Positions 35,095-44,239 of a stretch of 64,000 bases of DNA are shown piece by piece. How positions within the stretch are numbered: the stretch's first letter is position 1; every line of letters starts with the position of its first letter. Location of the stretch: positions 4,898,001 to 4,962,000 of the forward strand of contig NZ_CP183948.1 in assembly GCF_052056485.1 (NCBI RefSeq). The letters run 5' to 3'. This DNA is from Paenibacillus_AQ nitricinens. GTDB taxonomy: Bacteria; Bacillota; Bacilli; Paenibacillales; Paenibacillaceae. The position numbers and the translations under genes were made by a program. Below the pieces are notes generated by a model. That model was not told the DNA's origin and did not search any database. It was given only the letters and a program-made list of their open reading frames with translations.

Positions 35095-35934
35095 CTATTT
35101 CAAGTTAAATTGCATGCCTTCCTGGAACTTCTTGCCGAAAATAATGAACAAAATAATGATTGGCAAGGTGAGCATCACTGCACCGGCATACATCGGACCC
35201 GGATACGATTGATACGGACCAAACATCTGAGATAATAAAACGTTCAATGTTAGCATGCCGTCACTTCGGACGACGATCATATCCCATAGGAGCTCTGTCC
35301 AACGTTCCATTAGCAGGAATAGGAATACAACGGTCGTAATGGACTTCGACATCGGCATCATAATCTTATATAGGATTTTGAAATCGGATGCCCCATCCAG
35401 CTTGGCGGCTTCAATGAAGGCGTCGGGCACCGCCTTAAAGAAGTTGGTGTACATGAAGATCCCCCATAAACTCATCGCCTTGGGAATAATGAGCGCCCAA
35501 TACGTATCGAACAGTCCTACTTTTTGAATAATCAAAAAGTTAGGGATGATCAGAATGATTGCCGGGAAGAACATATGAAACAACACAAAGTTGTTAATAG
35601 AGTCTCTCCCGCGGAATTTCAGCTTCGCCAACGCATAAGCTACCATAATCGCGAACATCATCATTAAGGCTGTAGATACCAAAGAAACGAACACACTGTT
35701 AAAGAAGGCGTGAATCCATGGTCTTGTAATCCCGGTCTCACCACCTGTAAAGAGCCATTGATACGAGCGCAGCGTAAATTTCGTCGGTATCAGCTTCCGG
35801 TCTACCTGTGACCAATCTGCAAGTGAATTCAATACCATATATAAATAGGGGAATACCATAATCACAAGCAGTACGATCGCAATCAGATAGCGGATCGACA
35901 GCCGGAGCTTGATGTTTGAATTAGACCCAACCAT
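35095..35934 (-). CDS. Carbohydrate ABC transporter permease (MsmG/MalG type)
   Basis: A 279-residue inner-membrane permease of the CUT1 family with six segments. The cytoplasmic EAA loop reads EAAKLDGASDFKILYKIMMP (core EAAKLDGASD), which docks to the shared MsmX-like ATPase. No ATPase gene lies in the operon, as is usual in this group. It overlaps the previous permease gene by 14 bp and precedes the GH13 gene by 22 bp. Confidence 0.93.
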   Translation of the reverse strand: MVGSNSNIKLRLSIRYLIAIVLLVIMVFPYLYMVLNSLADWSQVDRKLIPTKFTLRSYQWLFTGGETGITRPWIHAFFNSVFVSLVSTALMMMFAIMVAYALAKLKFRGRDSINNFVLFHMFFPAIILIIPNFLIIQKVGLFDTYWALIIPKAMSLWGIFMYTNFFKAVPDAFIEAAKLDGASDFKILYKIMMPMSKSITTVVFLFLLMERWTELLWDMIVVRSDGMLTLNVLLSQMFGPYQSYPGPMYAGAVMLTLPIIILFIIFGKKFQEGMQFNLK

Positions 35935-36802
35935 TGCGCTTACCCCACATTTCCAGAATTTTTCGGATTACGAATATAGATATAAATGTCGCAACCGCAG
36001 CCATAATCGCGATAGCTGACGCGTAACCTGCCTGCAGGTTCTTAAATGCTTGACTGTATATTTCCATTTGCCATGTATTCGTTGCGTAGTTTGGTCCGCC
36101 GCCTGTTAATTGGTAGACCTCAGTAAAGATACCGAATGTTGCACCGAAGGATAAAATTAAGGTTGTATAAATCGCAGGGTAAAGCAAAGGCAACGTAATC
36201 TTCCAGAACCTTTGGCTGTCCTTCACGCCATCAATTGCCGCTGCTTCATATACTTCCTGATCAATGCTTTCTAAACCTGAAGTAAGAATTAACGCATAGT
36301 AACCGGTAAATTTCCAAGCCATAATCATCGCAACGACGAACAATGCCGAGAAAGATCCGCCGAGCCAGTCAATATCAAGACCTAACCGTTCCCTTAGAAA
36401 CGTCTGAACAGGACTTGTATGTGACAAAAAGCCTTTAACAATAAGGGATGCAACAACCCCTGAGGATAGGTAAGGCAAGAAGAATCCAATAAGAAATACC
36501 GTTTTTAATTTAGGTAAGCCTTTTACAATTACCGCTACAAAAAGCGACATGGCTGTGACAATCGGTACAAATACGATCATAAATTTGTACGTTACCCAAA
36601 ATGCCGATCTTACCCCTGGTGTGCCTAATGCTTTGGTAAAGTTTTTGAATCCAACAAAATCATAAGTTGGTGAAATCAAGTCCCAGTTAGTAAAAGACAA
36701 ATATAAAGACCAGATAAGCGGGCCCAAGAAAAACACAGTCGAAAAAATAAGGTAAGGGCTGGCAAAAAGCCAGCCTAACCGATTATTATTTTTTTCAATC
36801 AT
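35921..36802 (-). CDS. Carbohydrate ABC transporter permease (MsmF/MalF type)
   Basis: A 293-residue CUT1 permease with the N-terminal LFASPYLIFSTVFFLGPLIW pattern (core GPLIWSLYLSF) and the EAA motif YEAAAIDGVKDSQRFWKITLP (core EAAAIDG). It forms a heterodimer with the MsmG-like subunit. Its ATG overlaps the solute-binding protein stop by one base (TAATG), so translation is coupled. Confidence 0.93.
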   Translation of the reverse strand: MIEKNNNRLGWLFASPYLIFSTVFFLGPLIWSLYLSFTNWDLISPTYDFVGFKNFTKALGTPGVRSAFWVTYKFMIVFVPIVTAMSLFVAVIVKGLPKLKTVFLIGFFLPYLSSGVVASLIVKGFLSHTSPVQTFLRERLGLDIDWLGGSFSALFVVAMIMAWKFTGYYALILTSGLESIDQEVYEAAAIDGVKDSQRFWKITLPLLYPAIYTTLILSFGATFGIFTEVYQLTGGGPNYATNTWQMEIYSQAFKNLQAGYASAIAIMAAVATFISIFVIRKILEMWGKRNGWV

Positions 36803-38115
36803 TATTGAAGTTCCCCTTCAATCGCCTTCTTCATATTGTCCCAACCCGTTTTTGGATCAATCTCACCACGAACGATTTTGTTAAAGGCCTCTTGACCAAT
36901 AAAGGTTTGCAATTCGTTGAATTTCGGATTGTCCATGGATGGAACAGCATTCGGGATTGCTTTTGCATACTCTTGCAATACAGGCGTTTTTTCAAATACT
37001 GGTTTAAATACTTCATTTGTACCTACATCATCACGTGCTGGAGGCAAGTTAGTTTCTTGGAAAAAGGCAACATCATTTTTGTCATCCGAGTAAACCCACT
37101 TGATAAATTCTATTGCAGCAGCTTGTTGCTCTGGACTTGCCGAAGCATAGATAACAATTCCTTTAGCATCCGCAAATGTTTTTGCATTCGCTGGATCCAT
37201 ACCGTCAGGAACAGGAGGCAATGTTACTTCAAAGTTTTCCTTGTACTGAAGCTCTGGATATTTCTCAGCCCATGTGCTGAATGTCCAAGGTCCTACATCC
37301 GTAAATACGCCCACTCCATTTTCAAAAGGTTCTGTTACATTCTGAGACAACAGCCCTTTCTCCTTACGAAGATTGTCCACGAAAGTAAGAACGTCTACAC
37401 CAGCTTTTTCATCGCCAACAAATTGGCTGCCTTCAATGAATTTGTTGCCATCTGAAGCTGCATTGTACAGCATAAAGAAGTCGAACCATCTTTTCCAAGA
37501 GGTAGGGTCTGCTAAGTCAGGTTTCGCCCAAAGATATTTATCCGGGTATTTGGCTTTTAATTTTTTCGTTGCCTCAATCACTTCGCTGTATGTTCTCGGA
37601 ACTTCGTTCACACCAGCTTCTTTCAAAATATCCGTTCTCCATCCGAACAACATTGCATTGGAGTAGATTGGAAGAACATATTGATGGCCATCGGCAAATT
37701 CCCAAGGCTCAATCGTTTTGGTCATATTACGTTTTGTCACAATATCATTGAAGCCAGCAATCGTATCCAATGGAACTAACGCTTTGCTGTTCGCAAGTTG
37801 TGCTGCAAAACCACGGCTAATATTCTCAGTCATCGTCGGAGCGCTTCCACCCGCGATTGCAGCTTGGATACTTGCCTCAGAAGTAGGGGACTCCTTGATC
37901 GCACTTACGTTAATTTTCACCTTAGGGTTGACAGTCTCATACTCTTTGGCGATTTTCTGCCAATATGCTTGTTGAGTCGGGTTAGGTGCAGCCCAGAACT
38001 CAATAGTTGTTACTCCATCAGCTGAAGTGCCTGAATTACCGCTCTTTGATCCACAACCGGCAAGAATCGTGAATACAAGCGTAAGTGCAAGCATTACTGA
38101 AAGCTTCTTCTTCAT
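36802..38115 (-). CDS. Sugar ABC transporter substrate-binding lipoprotein
   Basis: A 437-residue extracellular binding protein. The signal peptide ends in the lipobox LAGCGS, so Cys is lipidated and the protein is anchored outside the membrane. ATG 38115 follows GGGAGGG; an in-frame ATG at 38145 is too long for a signal peptide. The mature part shows the SBP_bac_1 pattern TIEFWAAPNPTQQAYWQKIA and PENP-like hinge regions. It is the first gene of operon A, next to the LacI-controlled promoter, and binds the imported oligosaccharide. Confidence 0.92.
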   Translation of the reverse strand: MKKKLSVMLALTLVFTILAGCGSKSGNSGTSADGVTTIEFWAAPNPTQQAYWQKIAKEYETVNPKVKINVSAIKESPTSEASIQAAIAGGSAPTMTENISRGFAAQLANSKALVPLDTIAGFNDIVTKRNMTKTIEPWEFADGHQYVLPIYSNAMLFGWRTDILKEAGVNEVPRTYSEVIEATKKLKAKYPDKYLWAKPDLADPTSWKRWFDFFMLYNAASDGNKFIEGSQFVGDEKAGVDVLTFVDNLRKEKGLLSQNVTEPFENGVGVFTDVGPWTFSTWAEKYPELQYKENFEVTLPPVPDGMDPANAKTFADAKGIVIYASASPEQQAAAIEFIKWVYSDDKNDVAFFQETNLPPARDDVGTNEVFKPVFEKTPVLQEYAKAIPNAVPSMDNPKFNELQTFIGQEAFNKIVRGEIDPKTGWDNMKKAIEGELQ

Positions 38116-38460
38116 AAAATAAACCCTCCCTGAGTATCGATGCACATCAGTGCAGCATTTTGTAATTCCTAGATATAATTTTGTAACGTTACAAAATTAA
38201 ATAAATATATACCTGTAAGCAGCTTTGTAAGCGTTACAATTGCTATTATTATAGTTTTTAGCGAAAATGTCAACCTGTTATTCGAGTGTTAATGAAAAAG
38301 ACACAATTAATTACATTACAAATTACCTTTACTTATATAGTTTGTAATGTTAAAATAATTTATAGTTGTAATGTAGTTTTACAGCATAATCTTTAGTATT
38401 ATGAGAGACAGTATGGAAGAATATTCATTACACTTCTAATTAGAAAGGACGTATCTTCGC
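38116..38460. promoter_or_regulatory. Divergent promoter region with LacI-type operators
   Basis: This 345-bp gap has no gene. ATTTTGTAACGTTACAAAAT at 38178-38197 is a perfect 20-bp palindrome. A second site, TTTGTAAGCGTTACAA, lies at 38224-38239. Nearer the LacI gene, inverted or half sites built from TTGTAATGT occur around 38310-38320, 38339-38350 and 38365-38375. A palindrome with central CG fits a LacI-family operator, so the divergent regulator at 38461 probably represses both directions. Confidence 0.75.
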
Positions 38461-39471
38461 ATGAAGGTGAAGGTGACAATGCAAGATATCGCCGATCGAT
38501 TGAATATATCGAAGAACTCTGTTTCTCAGGCTCTTTCCGGTAAAGACGGTGTGAGTGAGGAAACGAGACAATTAATTATCGATACTGCGAATGAAATGGG
38601 TTACACCTATTCGCGAGGGCGCAAAAGCACAGAAGAAGAAGCTGGAACCTTTGTCATTTTGGCATCAGAATTTGCATTTTCCAAACGTAATTTTTTTGGA
38701 GAAATTTATTTGAGTATTGAGAAGGAAGCAGCGAAGCGGAATAAGCGTATGGTTATTCAATCTATTGATCATCACGCTTCCGAACAATTGATTCTGCCTC
38801 CTATATTATTTGATCCTTCTGTAGAAGGAATCTTGATTTTGTCCCATATTACGACCCCGTATATTCAAGCAGTGACGGGCACAGGGATTCCCACCGTGTT
38901 AATTGATCATCATCACCCTGATCTTAAGGCCGATAGTATTCTCACCAATAATCGTTATGCCGCTTATACAGCGGTGCAGCATTTAATTGGATTGGGACAT
39001 ACCCGTATTGGATTCATCGGCAATATTCAATTCTCACCAAGCTATTACGAGCGTTTAGAAGGTTATCGCCTGGCTCTATACCAATCTGCCATTGAATACA
39101 ACCCATTATGGGTGTTCGATCATGCCATTGAAGAAATGGATGATGTGTTCAACGCTGTACAAAAGTTGGATGAGCAGCCTACGGCTTGGTTCTGTGTCAA
39201 TGACGGCTTGGGGTTCTTGATCAATTCCGTGATGTACAAGCTTGGGTATCAGATCCCCCAAGATGTATCTATTGTGAGCTTTGATAATGGACAGTTATCA
39301 CGGATAACAACTCCTTTGACTACAACGATGGATGTAGATTTGTCTTACTTTGGACGAAAAGCTATAGAACAGCTCTTCTGGCGCATCGATCATCCCGAGG
39401 AGCCTTTCATAGAAATTCTCCTTCCTACCCATCTGATCATTAGGGAATCCACACAACATCCAAATACATAA
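38461..39471 (+). CDS. LacI-family transcriptional repressor
   Basis: A 336-residue regulator. The N-terminal HTH reads VTMQDIADRLNISKNSVSQALSGKDGVSEETRQLI in pattern, with recognition helix NSVSQALSG. It is followed by a periplasmic-binding-like effector domain (GHTRIGFIGN, LAEQPTAWFCVNDGLG-type ligand region, ending ILLPTHLIIRES). The ATG at 38461 follows AAAGGA. It is divergent from operon A and separated from it by the operator-rich gap, so it is the likely repressor of operon A and of itself, released by an imported sugar. Confidence 0.93.
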   Translation: MKVKVTMQDIADRLNISKNSVSQALSGKDGVSEETRQLIIDTANEMGYTYSRGRKSTEEEAGTFVILASEFAFSKRNFFGEIYLSIEKEAAKRNKRMVIQSIDHHASEQLILPPILFDPSVEGILILSHITTPYIQAVTGTGIPTVLIDHHHPDLKADSILTNNRYAAYTAVQHLIGLGHTRIGFIGNIQFSPSYYERLEGYRLALYQSAIEYNPLWVFDHAIEEMDDVFNAVQKLDEQPTAWFCVNDGLGFLINSVMYKLGYQIPQDVSIVSFDNGQLSRITTPLTTTMDVDLSYFGRKAIEQLFWRIDHPEEPFIEILLPTHLIIRESTQHPNT

Positions 39472-39524
39472 TCAGTTCTTATAGACAGGAATGTTGTATG
39501 GAGAATAATATACGCACATCACAA

Positions 39525-39577
39525 AAAGGGAGAGTCCCACAAGCCATGAAACGGCTGTGGAACTCTCCCTTTATTTT
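39525..39577. terminator. Bidirectional terminator between LacI and operon B
   Basis: AAAGGGAGAGT (39525-39535) and ACTCTCCCTTT (39562-39572), with an inner CCACA/TGTGG pair, form a hairpin flanked by A and T runs. It serves the LacI gene on one side and the GH88 gene on the other. Confidence 0.85.
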
Positions 39578-39644
39578 CAGATTAGGATGTATGTTGACGC
39601 TCGTTGTGGTCACTACGTGAATGAACCGTTGTTCCATTCATCTA

Positions 39645-40760
39645 CTACCAAGACCCGCGGATTCCGGTCTGCATACGGATCAGTGCTTCCAAATAATAAT
39701 AGTCTCCCCAAATCATGTGACCATCCGGCACACGTCCACCTCTGACATGATAAGAACCATGCTTTAGAAGCCCCTCCGCCTCCGGATTTCCAGAGGTCGC
39801 ATAATGTTCCACCAAGGATTTCATGCTGCGGAGTAAGGCATCTTCATAAATAGCGCGGTCCGGGTCATCTGCATCTAGAAGATCCAACAGCTCTATTAGA
39901 CCGGAAGCCGCAATGGCCGAAGCCGAGCTGTCGCGAGGCGTACCCGCTTCCACTGGCACATCAAAATCCCAATACGCCACATTATCCTCTGGAAGATGGC
40001 TGATAAAGTAATGGGCCAGACTTTTAGAGGTATTAAGAAAGTCTTCCTCTCGTGTATAACGATAAGCTAGAGCAAATCCATATATTCCCCAGGCTTGCCC
40101 CCGTGTCCAAGTCGACCCATCCTCATAGCCTTGATGTGTTCCTCCACGAATTGCATTTCCAGTGACCGGATCAAAATAAAACGTATGGTAAGAGGAAGCA
40201 TCGCCGCGCACAAGAAATTTCTGACTCTTTAGCGCATGCTGGAGAGCTATATCATAATAGCGATTGTCCCCCGTTTCCTCTGTCGCCCAGAACAGCAGCG
40301 GCAAATTCATCAAGCAATCAATAATAATGCGTCCCGCATTTTCCGGGTCATTCTCCAAGCCCCATGCCTGAAGAATCCCGGCTGGTTCACGCCAGCGCTT
40401 GCATAGCGTATCCGCAGCTTGTAGACCGACAGCCCGTGCCGCTTCGCTGCCTGTTATTTTCCACTCCGCTACAGCAGTAAGTGAATATAAGAAACCTATA
40501 TCATGATGATCCAGCGCAATATGATGATCCAAACGATGCTTGAAGTCACCTAACCAAGAGGCTGCCGCCTCCTTATAGCTTGGATCTTTGCTATATTCAT
40601 AAGCAAGCCACATCATCCCTACATAAAATCCTTCTATCCAATCATCATTGTCTCCCCATTCGTACTGTTGTCCCTCTGCTATATGAGGCAGTTTGCCCGG
40701 ATGGTTAGCAATATTTCTCTTAATTTTGTGAATCGCATCCTCAATCGCCTTATTCCACAT
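39645..40760 (-). CDS. Unsaturated glucuronyl hydrolase, GH88
   Basis: A 371-residue cytoplasmic alpha/alpha barrel enzyme. The catalytic pair is D87 (HHDIGFLYS) and D148 (IIDCLMNLPLLFWA), within one residue of the Asp88/Asp149 pair of Bacillus GL1 UGL. TRGQAWGIYGFALAYRYT (core RGQAWGIYGF) is also typical. ATG 40760 follows AAAGGAG and overlaps the DUF2264 gene end by 11 bp. The reaction is hydrolysis of the 4,5-unsaturated uronic acid that lyases leave at the non-reducing end. It closes operon B. Confidence 0.92.
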   Translation of the reverse strand: MWNKAIEDAIHKIKRNIANHPGKLPHIAEGQQYEWGDNDDWIEGFYVGMMWLAYEYSKDPSYKEAAASWLGDFKHRLDHHIALDHHDIGFLYSLTAVAEWKITGSEAARAVGLQAADTLCKRWREPAGILQAWGLENDPENAGRIIIDCLMNLPLLFWATEETGDNRYYDIALQHALKSQKFLVRGDASSYHTFYFDPVTGNAIRGGTHQGYEDGSTWTRGQAWGIYGFALAYRYTREEDFLNTSKSLAHYFISHLPEDNVAYWDFDVPVEAGTPRDSSASAIAASGLIELLDLLDADDPDRAIYEDALLRSMKSLVEHYATSGNPEAEGLLKHGSYHVRGGRVPDGHMIWGDYYYLEALIRMQTGIRGSW

Positions 40761-42615
40761 CTTTGTTTCTCCTTTCCGATAAGTCAGCAGTATAGAGCAG
40801 TTCACCGTTACAGGAATCGTATACAGAAATCCTTCCATCCGAATGCTGCTTAATAATTGGTGGCAAAGCTAGTGCTGACTGGTTCTCTGGCGTATTCGTT
40901 GCTCCGAAGACAGCAGACATCAATACCTGATCTCCGGGCTCCAATCGAGTACACAAGCTAGGAAGAAGTGTCCGCGGCTTCAGCAGGTTGGTATTGGGTT
41001 CAGGATACACGCACTCTGCCCGGTCAAAGCCGTTTAGCATATGTATAGCACTTATTCCCCAAGGCATTTGCACGGAAACGGCCGTGTTAGTTACATTAAT
41101 GATTTCCCGTTCACTACGTGAGAAGCCAGCAGACTGGCCAATAGCAAATCCACCTTCTGCTAGATCTAGATGCCGGGCACTATGAATGCTGTGAATACGG
41201 ACATGCCATAAACCTGCCGGAATAATCCATGTCTCCACTTGTACATCACTCCAGGGATGCCAGCGGGAATATACATAACGCTCTCCAATTTCCCACATTT
41301 CACAAAATCTGCGTACCCGGTAATGTTCATCGCATTCGCACAGTGCCAGCGTAGAGTCGTAAGCGCCTTGAACCAACCCGTAACCCGCCTTCGGTACACT
41401 AAAGCCGAACAGCGTGGAGTAAGCAAACTTGGAATATTTAGCTGCGCTATGGGCCATATCAAAGTTCGCCATCTGACCAGAGGTATAGGCAATAACATGC
41501 TTATTTCCTTCCGGACGACTCACCAGCATACGCGCCTCTTGGAGAGCCCGTAGCTCTTTCAATTCAGGTAGCGGCTCTTCCTCTGCCTGCCAGAAAGGAT
41601 GATCGTCCGGCAAGGCTAGAATGAGATTAGCTTTAAAGGCCCAATACGGTGATCCGGGGGCATTGTAGTTCTCCGTCATTACCAGATTCGGGTAAGCATA
41701 TCCGATACTTAGTAATCCGTCTATTCCCACAATAGGCTTCTCAAACCACCAACGAAAATGGCGCATTATAATTCCTTTGAGAACGCCATATGAGAAAGGA
41801 AGCACCTCGGCATACACCAGCGCACTCCAGAAAGAGACCTGTGCAAAACGATAGGTCAGACTACGTCCGAAAGGAATCGCACTTCCGTCCTCAGCAAACC
41901 AATACATAAAATCCTTGGCAAATTGCGCGGATCTTTCCCGGTAAACTGCAGCCCTCTGAGGATCATCCTCCGCCATCAATTTAGCATATATCAGCGTATA
42001 ATAATGCATAGCAAAAGCAATATAATAGTCTCTCTGATCGGTCAGCCCATCGGAATACCATCCATCACTCAAGTAGTAGGTGTCAATCTTCTCCAGATAA
42101 TCATCCATGATCTCTTGATCGTAGGGCAATCCGACTTTCTTAAAGCCCACATTGACAAGAACCGTGAACATCAGCCAGTTATTCGGATTCGAGCGATCCA
42201 CATGATTGATCTGGTTCAACCAGTTATATACCTGCATTTTCTGAACATCACTCAATGGTTCCCACAGCTTATGCGGCGCAAGAGCAAGCCCCAGTCCCAG
42301 GACGGCTTGTTCCACCATACGCTGGTCTTTGGTCGAGAATTCACCCCAATATTCTTCATGCTCCGGGTCAGTCCCGTTAATGATCCCCTCTAGAAACATC
42401 GGCCAGAGCGCACTTTCTCCTCCACCGCTGGCATGGGGAACAAGCCCCCATAAAGGACGGGCAAAGGCTTCCATAAGCGCAGTCGCTTCATTATATATAG
42501 ATCCTGTAGCTCCCATCTCGATTCCTGCATGACCAGCAGTAAATCGTTGCTCTAGCGGAGCATACAGATCATTTAAGAACAACTGTAATTCATTTTTAGT
42601 ACCCTTCAGTTCCAC
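40750..42615 (-). CDS. DUF2264-domain protein
   Basis: A 621-residue protein matching the DUF2264 pattern in its N-terminal two thirds (LWPMFLEGIINGTDPEHEEYWG core GTDPEHEEYWG, NNWLMFTVLVN, SDGWYSDG, QRDYYIAFAMHYY). A C-terminal beta-sandwich half follows. I chose GTG 42615 because GGGAGGG (42625-42631) lies 9 bases upstream; the longer frame to 42720 would overlap the response regulator by 80 bp. The family is linked to polysaccharide degradation and its fold recalls alpha/alpha barrel uronate lyases, but its reaction is unknown. It is cotranscribed with GH88. Confidence 0.8.
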   Translation of the reverse strand: MELKGTKNELQLFLNDLYAPLEQRFTAGHAGIEMGATGSIYNEATALMEAFARPLWGLVPHASGGGESALWPMFLEGIINGTDPEHEEYWGEFSTKDQRMVEQAVLGLGLALAPHKLWEPLSDVQKMQVYNWLNQINHVDRSNPNNWLMFTVLVNVGFKKVGLPYDQEIMDDYLEKIDTYYLSDGWYSDGLTDQRDYYIAFAMHYYTLIYAKLMAEDDPQRAAVYRERSAQFAKDFMYWFAEDGSAIPFGRSLTYRFAQVSFWSALVYAEVLPFSYGVLKGIIMRHFRWWFEKPIVGIDGLLSIGYAYPNLVMTENYNAPGSPYWAFKANLILALPDDHPFWQAEEEPLPELKELRALQEARMLVSRPEGNKHVIAYTSGQMANFDMAHSAAKYSKFAYSTLFGFSVPKAGYGLVQGAYDSTLALCECDEHYRVRRFCEMWEIGERYVYSRWHPWSDVQVETWIIPAGLWHVRIHSIHSARHLDLAEGGFAIGQSAGFSRSEREIINVTNTAVSVQMPWGISAIHMLNGFDRAECVYPEPNTNLLKPRTLLPSLCTRLEPGDQVLMSAVFGATNTPENQSALALPPIIKQHSDGRISVYDSCNGELLYTADLSERRNKDVE

Positions 42616-42640
42616 AGTAATGGTCCCTCCCAATCCAAAC

Positions 42641-44239
42641 TCAATGCCAAGCCGCATATTCACTAGGCCGCATGCCCATTTCTCGCTTAAACAGCTTGAT
42701 GAAATAACTTTTGTTCGCATATCCCAGATATTCAGAAATCTCTTCCACAGTCTTTCCAGACTGATTAAGCAGCTCTTTTGCCTTCTGAAGCTTCAGCATA
42801 TTTACATATTCAATGAAATTCTGGTTCGTTTCCCTTTTGAAGAGGCGACTGAAATAGCTGGCATTCAAGTTCAAGCGTCCTGCCATGTCCTCTAGCGTTA
42901 TTTTCTCCGTTACATGACTAATCACGAACTGCTGGGCTTTGATGACCTCACTCCGTTTGGACTTGATGGAGAACATACTTATTTTCCGGGCTAATTCCTC
43001 CAAGTACTGAACCAGCCAATCTTCCAAATGCTCCAGGGTTTCAATGTCACCCACCACATTAAACAGCTTCTCTTCAGCCATAGGCAATGGAGATTGCAAC
43101 AGCTGTTTCGTCTTCATTTGCAAGTCCATCAGCAAGCGGAGCACACATTCCTTAACTTCATTGGGATGGAACTTTTGCGAGGCCACCCATTCTCTCCATT
43201 CCTTGATATGAACACGAAGCTCTATTTCCCTGTTCAAGGCAATATCATCATTGATAACAGCGTAAATGCTTCCATATTGGGCATAAATATCTTCCTTTGA
43301 AAAGCAAATCTCTTCAAAACGGTGAATTCCTGCTGTTGGCAGATAAAAGCGTTGGGTCTTCTCCCTTAGCATCCGCTGTAATGTCCCACGAATTTCTTCA
43401 GGACTGCGCGCCTCAGCGCCAAATAGGCAGGAGACAGACAGCTTAAGATATTTTTGCACGGCTGCAGCTGCATTTTGCATTGAATGATAGATCACTTGGT
43501 GGTCTTTAGAAGGCTTGTCACTGCAAAAAAGAATGACAATTTCCTTATGACTATATCTCGAAATAAACAGACTGTGATCAGCCTCAAGCACTTCCTGCAT
43601 GATATTCTCAACTGCAAAAGAAATCGTATATTCACTCATTCGGCGTACCCTCGAAACTTCCTCAGGGCGGTTAATCACAATAAGCACCGGAATATAGTTC
43701 TTAGCATGGATCATAATTCCGTTTGACCGGGCTTGCTCGATCCAAGCCTCCTTGTCCCAGGACTGGTACAAGGTATCTTTTAGAAACTTTTCCTTCAGCG
43801 CGGCGCGGTTTTGAGACTGTTTTTGCTTATATACCAGCATCTCCGTATGCCGCTGCCTGTTCAGGCCCACTTCCGTTACAAGGGTTCTAAGGGCATGCTG
43901 CAGCTGATCGATATCCAGAGATTCCTTTAAAATATATTCCCCCACGTTAAGCTTAAGTGCCTGCTGAGCGTACTTGAATTCGTTGTGGCAGGAGAGAATG
44001 ATCGCACGGATTCCAGGGTTCACCGCTCTGAATTTCTCAAGCATCTCTAGTCCGTTCATCTTGGGCATTCCAATATCGGTAATAATCAGATCCGGTGGAT
44101 TCTGCTGTGCTTTTTCCCAAGCCTCGAGACCGCTATAATAACACCCGATGAGTTCAATCCCGAGCTCACTCCAAGGCACAGCCTGCGACAAATAACGGAT
44201 CACCGGATAGTCATCATCCACCAAAATTGCCGTCAGCAT
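42641..44239 (-). CDS. AraC-type response regulator (YesN-like) of operon B
   Basis: A 532-residue regulator. The receiver has LVDDDYP, phospho-acceptor Asp in ITDIGMPKMNG, and Lys in ILKESLD. The C-terminal AraC domain has LEDMAGRLNLNASYFSRLFKRET in pattern and ends MGMRPSEYA. ATG 44239 (MLTAILVDDD) follows GGTGGG; the frame to 44299 is noncoding extension. It overlaps the kinase gene by 26 bp. It probably activates the promoter of operon B in which it lies. Confidence 0.92.
   Translation of the reverse strand: MLTAILVDDDYPVIRYLSQAVPWSELGIELIGCYYSGLEAWEKAQQNPPDLIITDIGMPKMNGLEMLEKFRAVNPGIRAIILSCHNEFKYAQQALKLNVGEYILKESLDIDQLQHALRTLVTEVGLNRQRHTEMLVYKQKQSQNRAALKEKFLKDTLYQSWDKEAWIEQARSNGIMIHAKNYIPVLIVINRPEEVSRVRRMSEYTISFAVENIMQEVLEADHSLFISRYSHKEIVILFCSDKPSKDHQVIYHSMQNAAAAVQKYLKLSVSCLFGAEARSPEEIRGTLQRMLREKTQRFYLPTAGIHRFEEICFSKEDIYAQYGSIYAVINDDIALNREIELRVHIKEWREWVASQKFHPNEVKECVLRLLMDLQMKTKQLLQSPLPMAEEKLFNVVGDIETLEHLEDWLVQYLEELARKISMFSIKSKRSEVIKAQQFVISHVTEKITLEDMAGRLNLNASYFSRLFKRETNQNFIEYVNMLKLQKAKELLNQSGKTVEEISEYLGYANKSYFIKLFKREMGMRPSEYAAWH

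Noticed and set aside
36805..37455. 216-codon plus-strand frame opposite the operon A binding-protein gene
   Set aside because: It is antisense to a well supported lipoprotein gene; its Cys/Phe/Arg-rich composition is typical of a shadow frame.
41923..42393. 156-codon plus-strand frame inside the DUF2264 gene
   Set aside because: It is antisense to a supported gene and has no start signal or domain.
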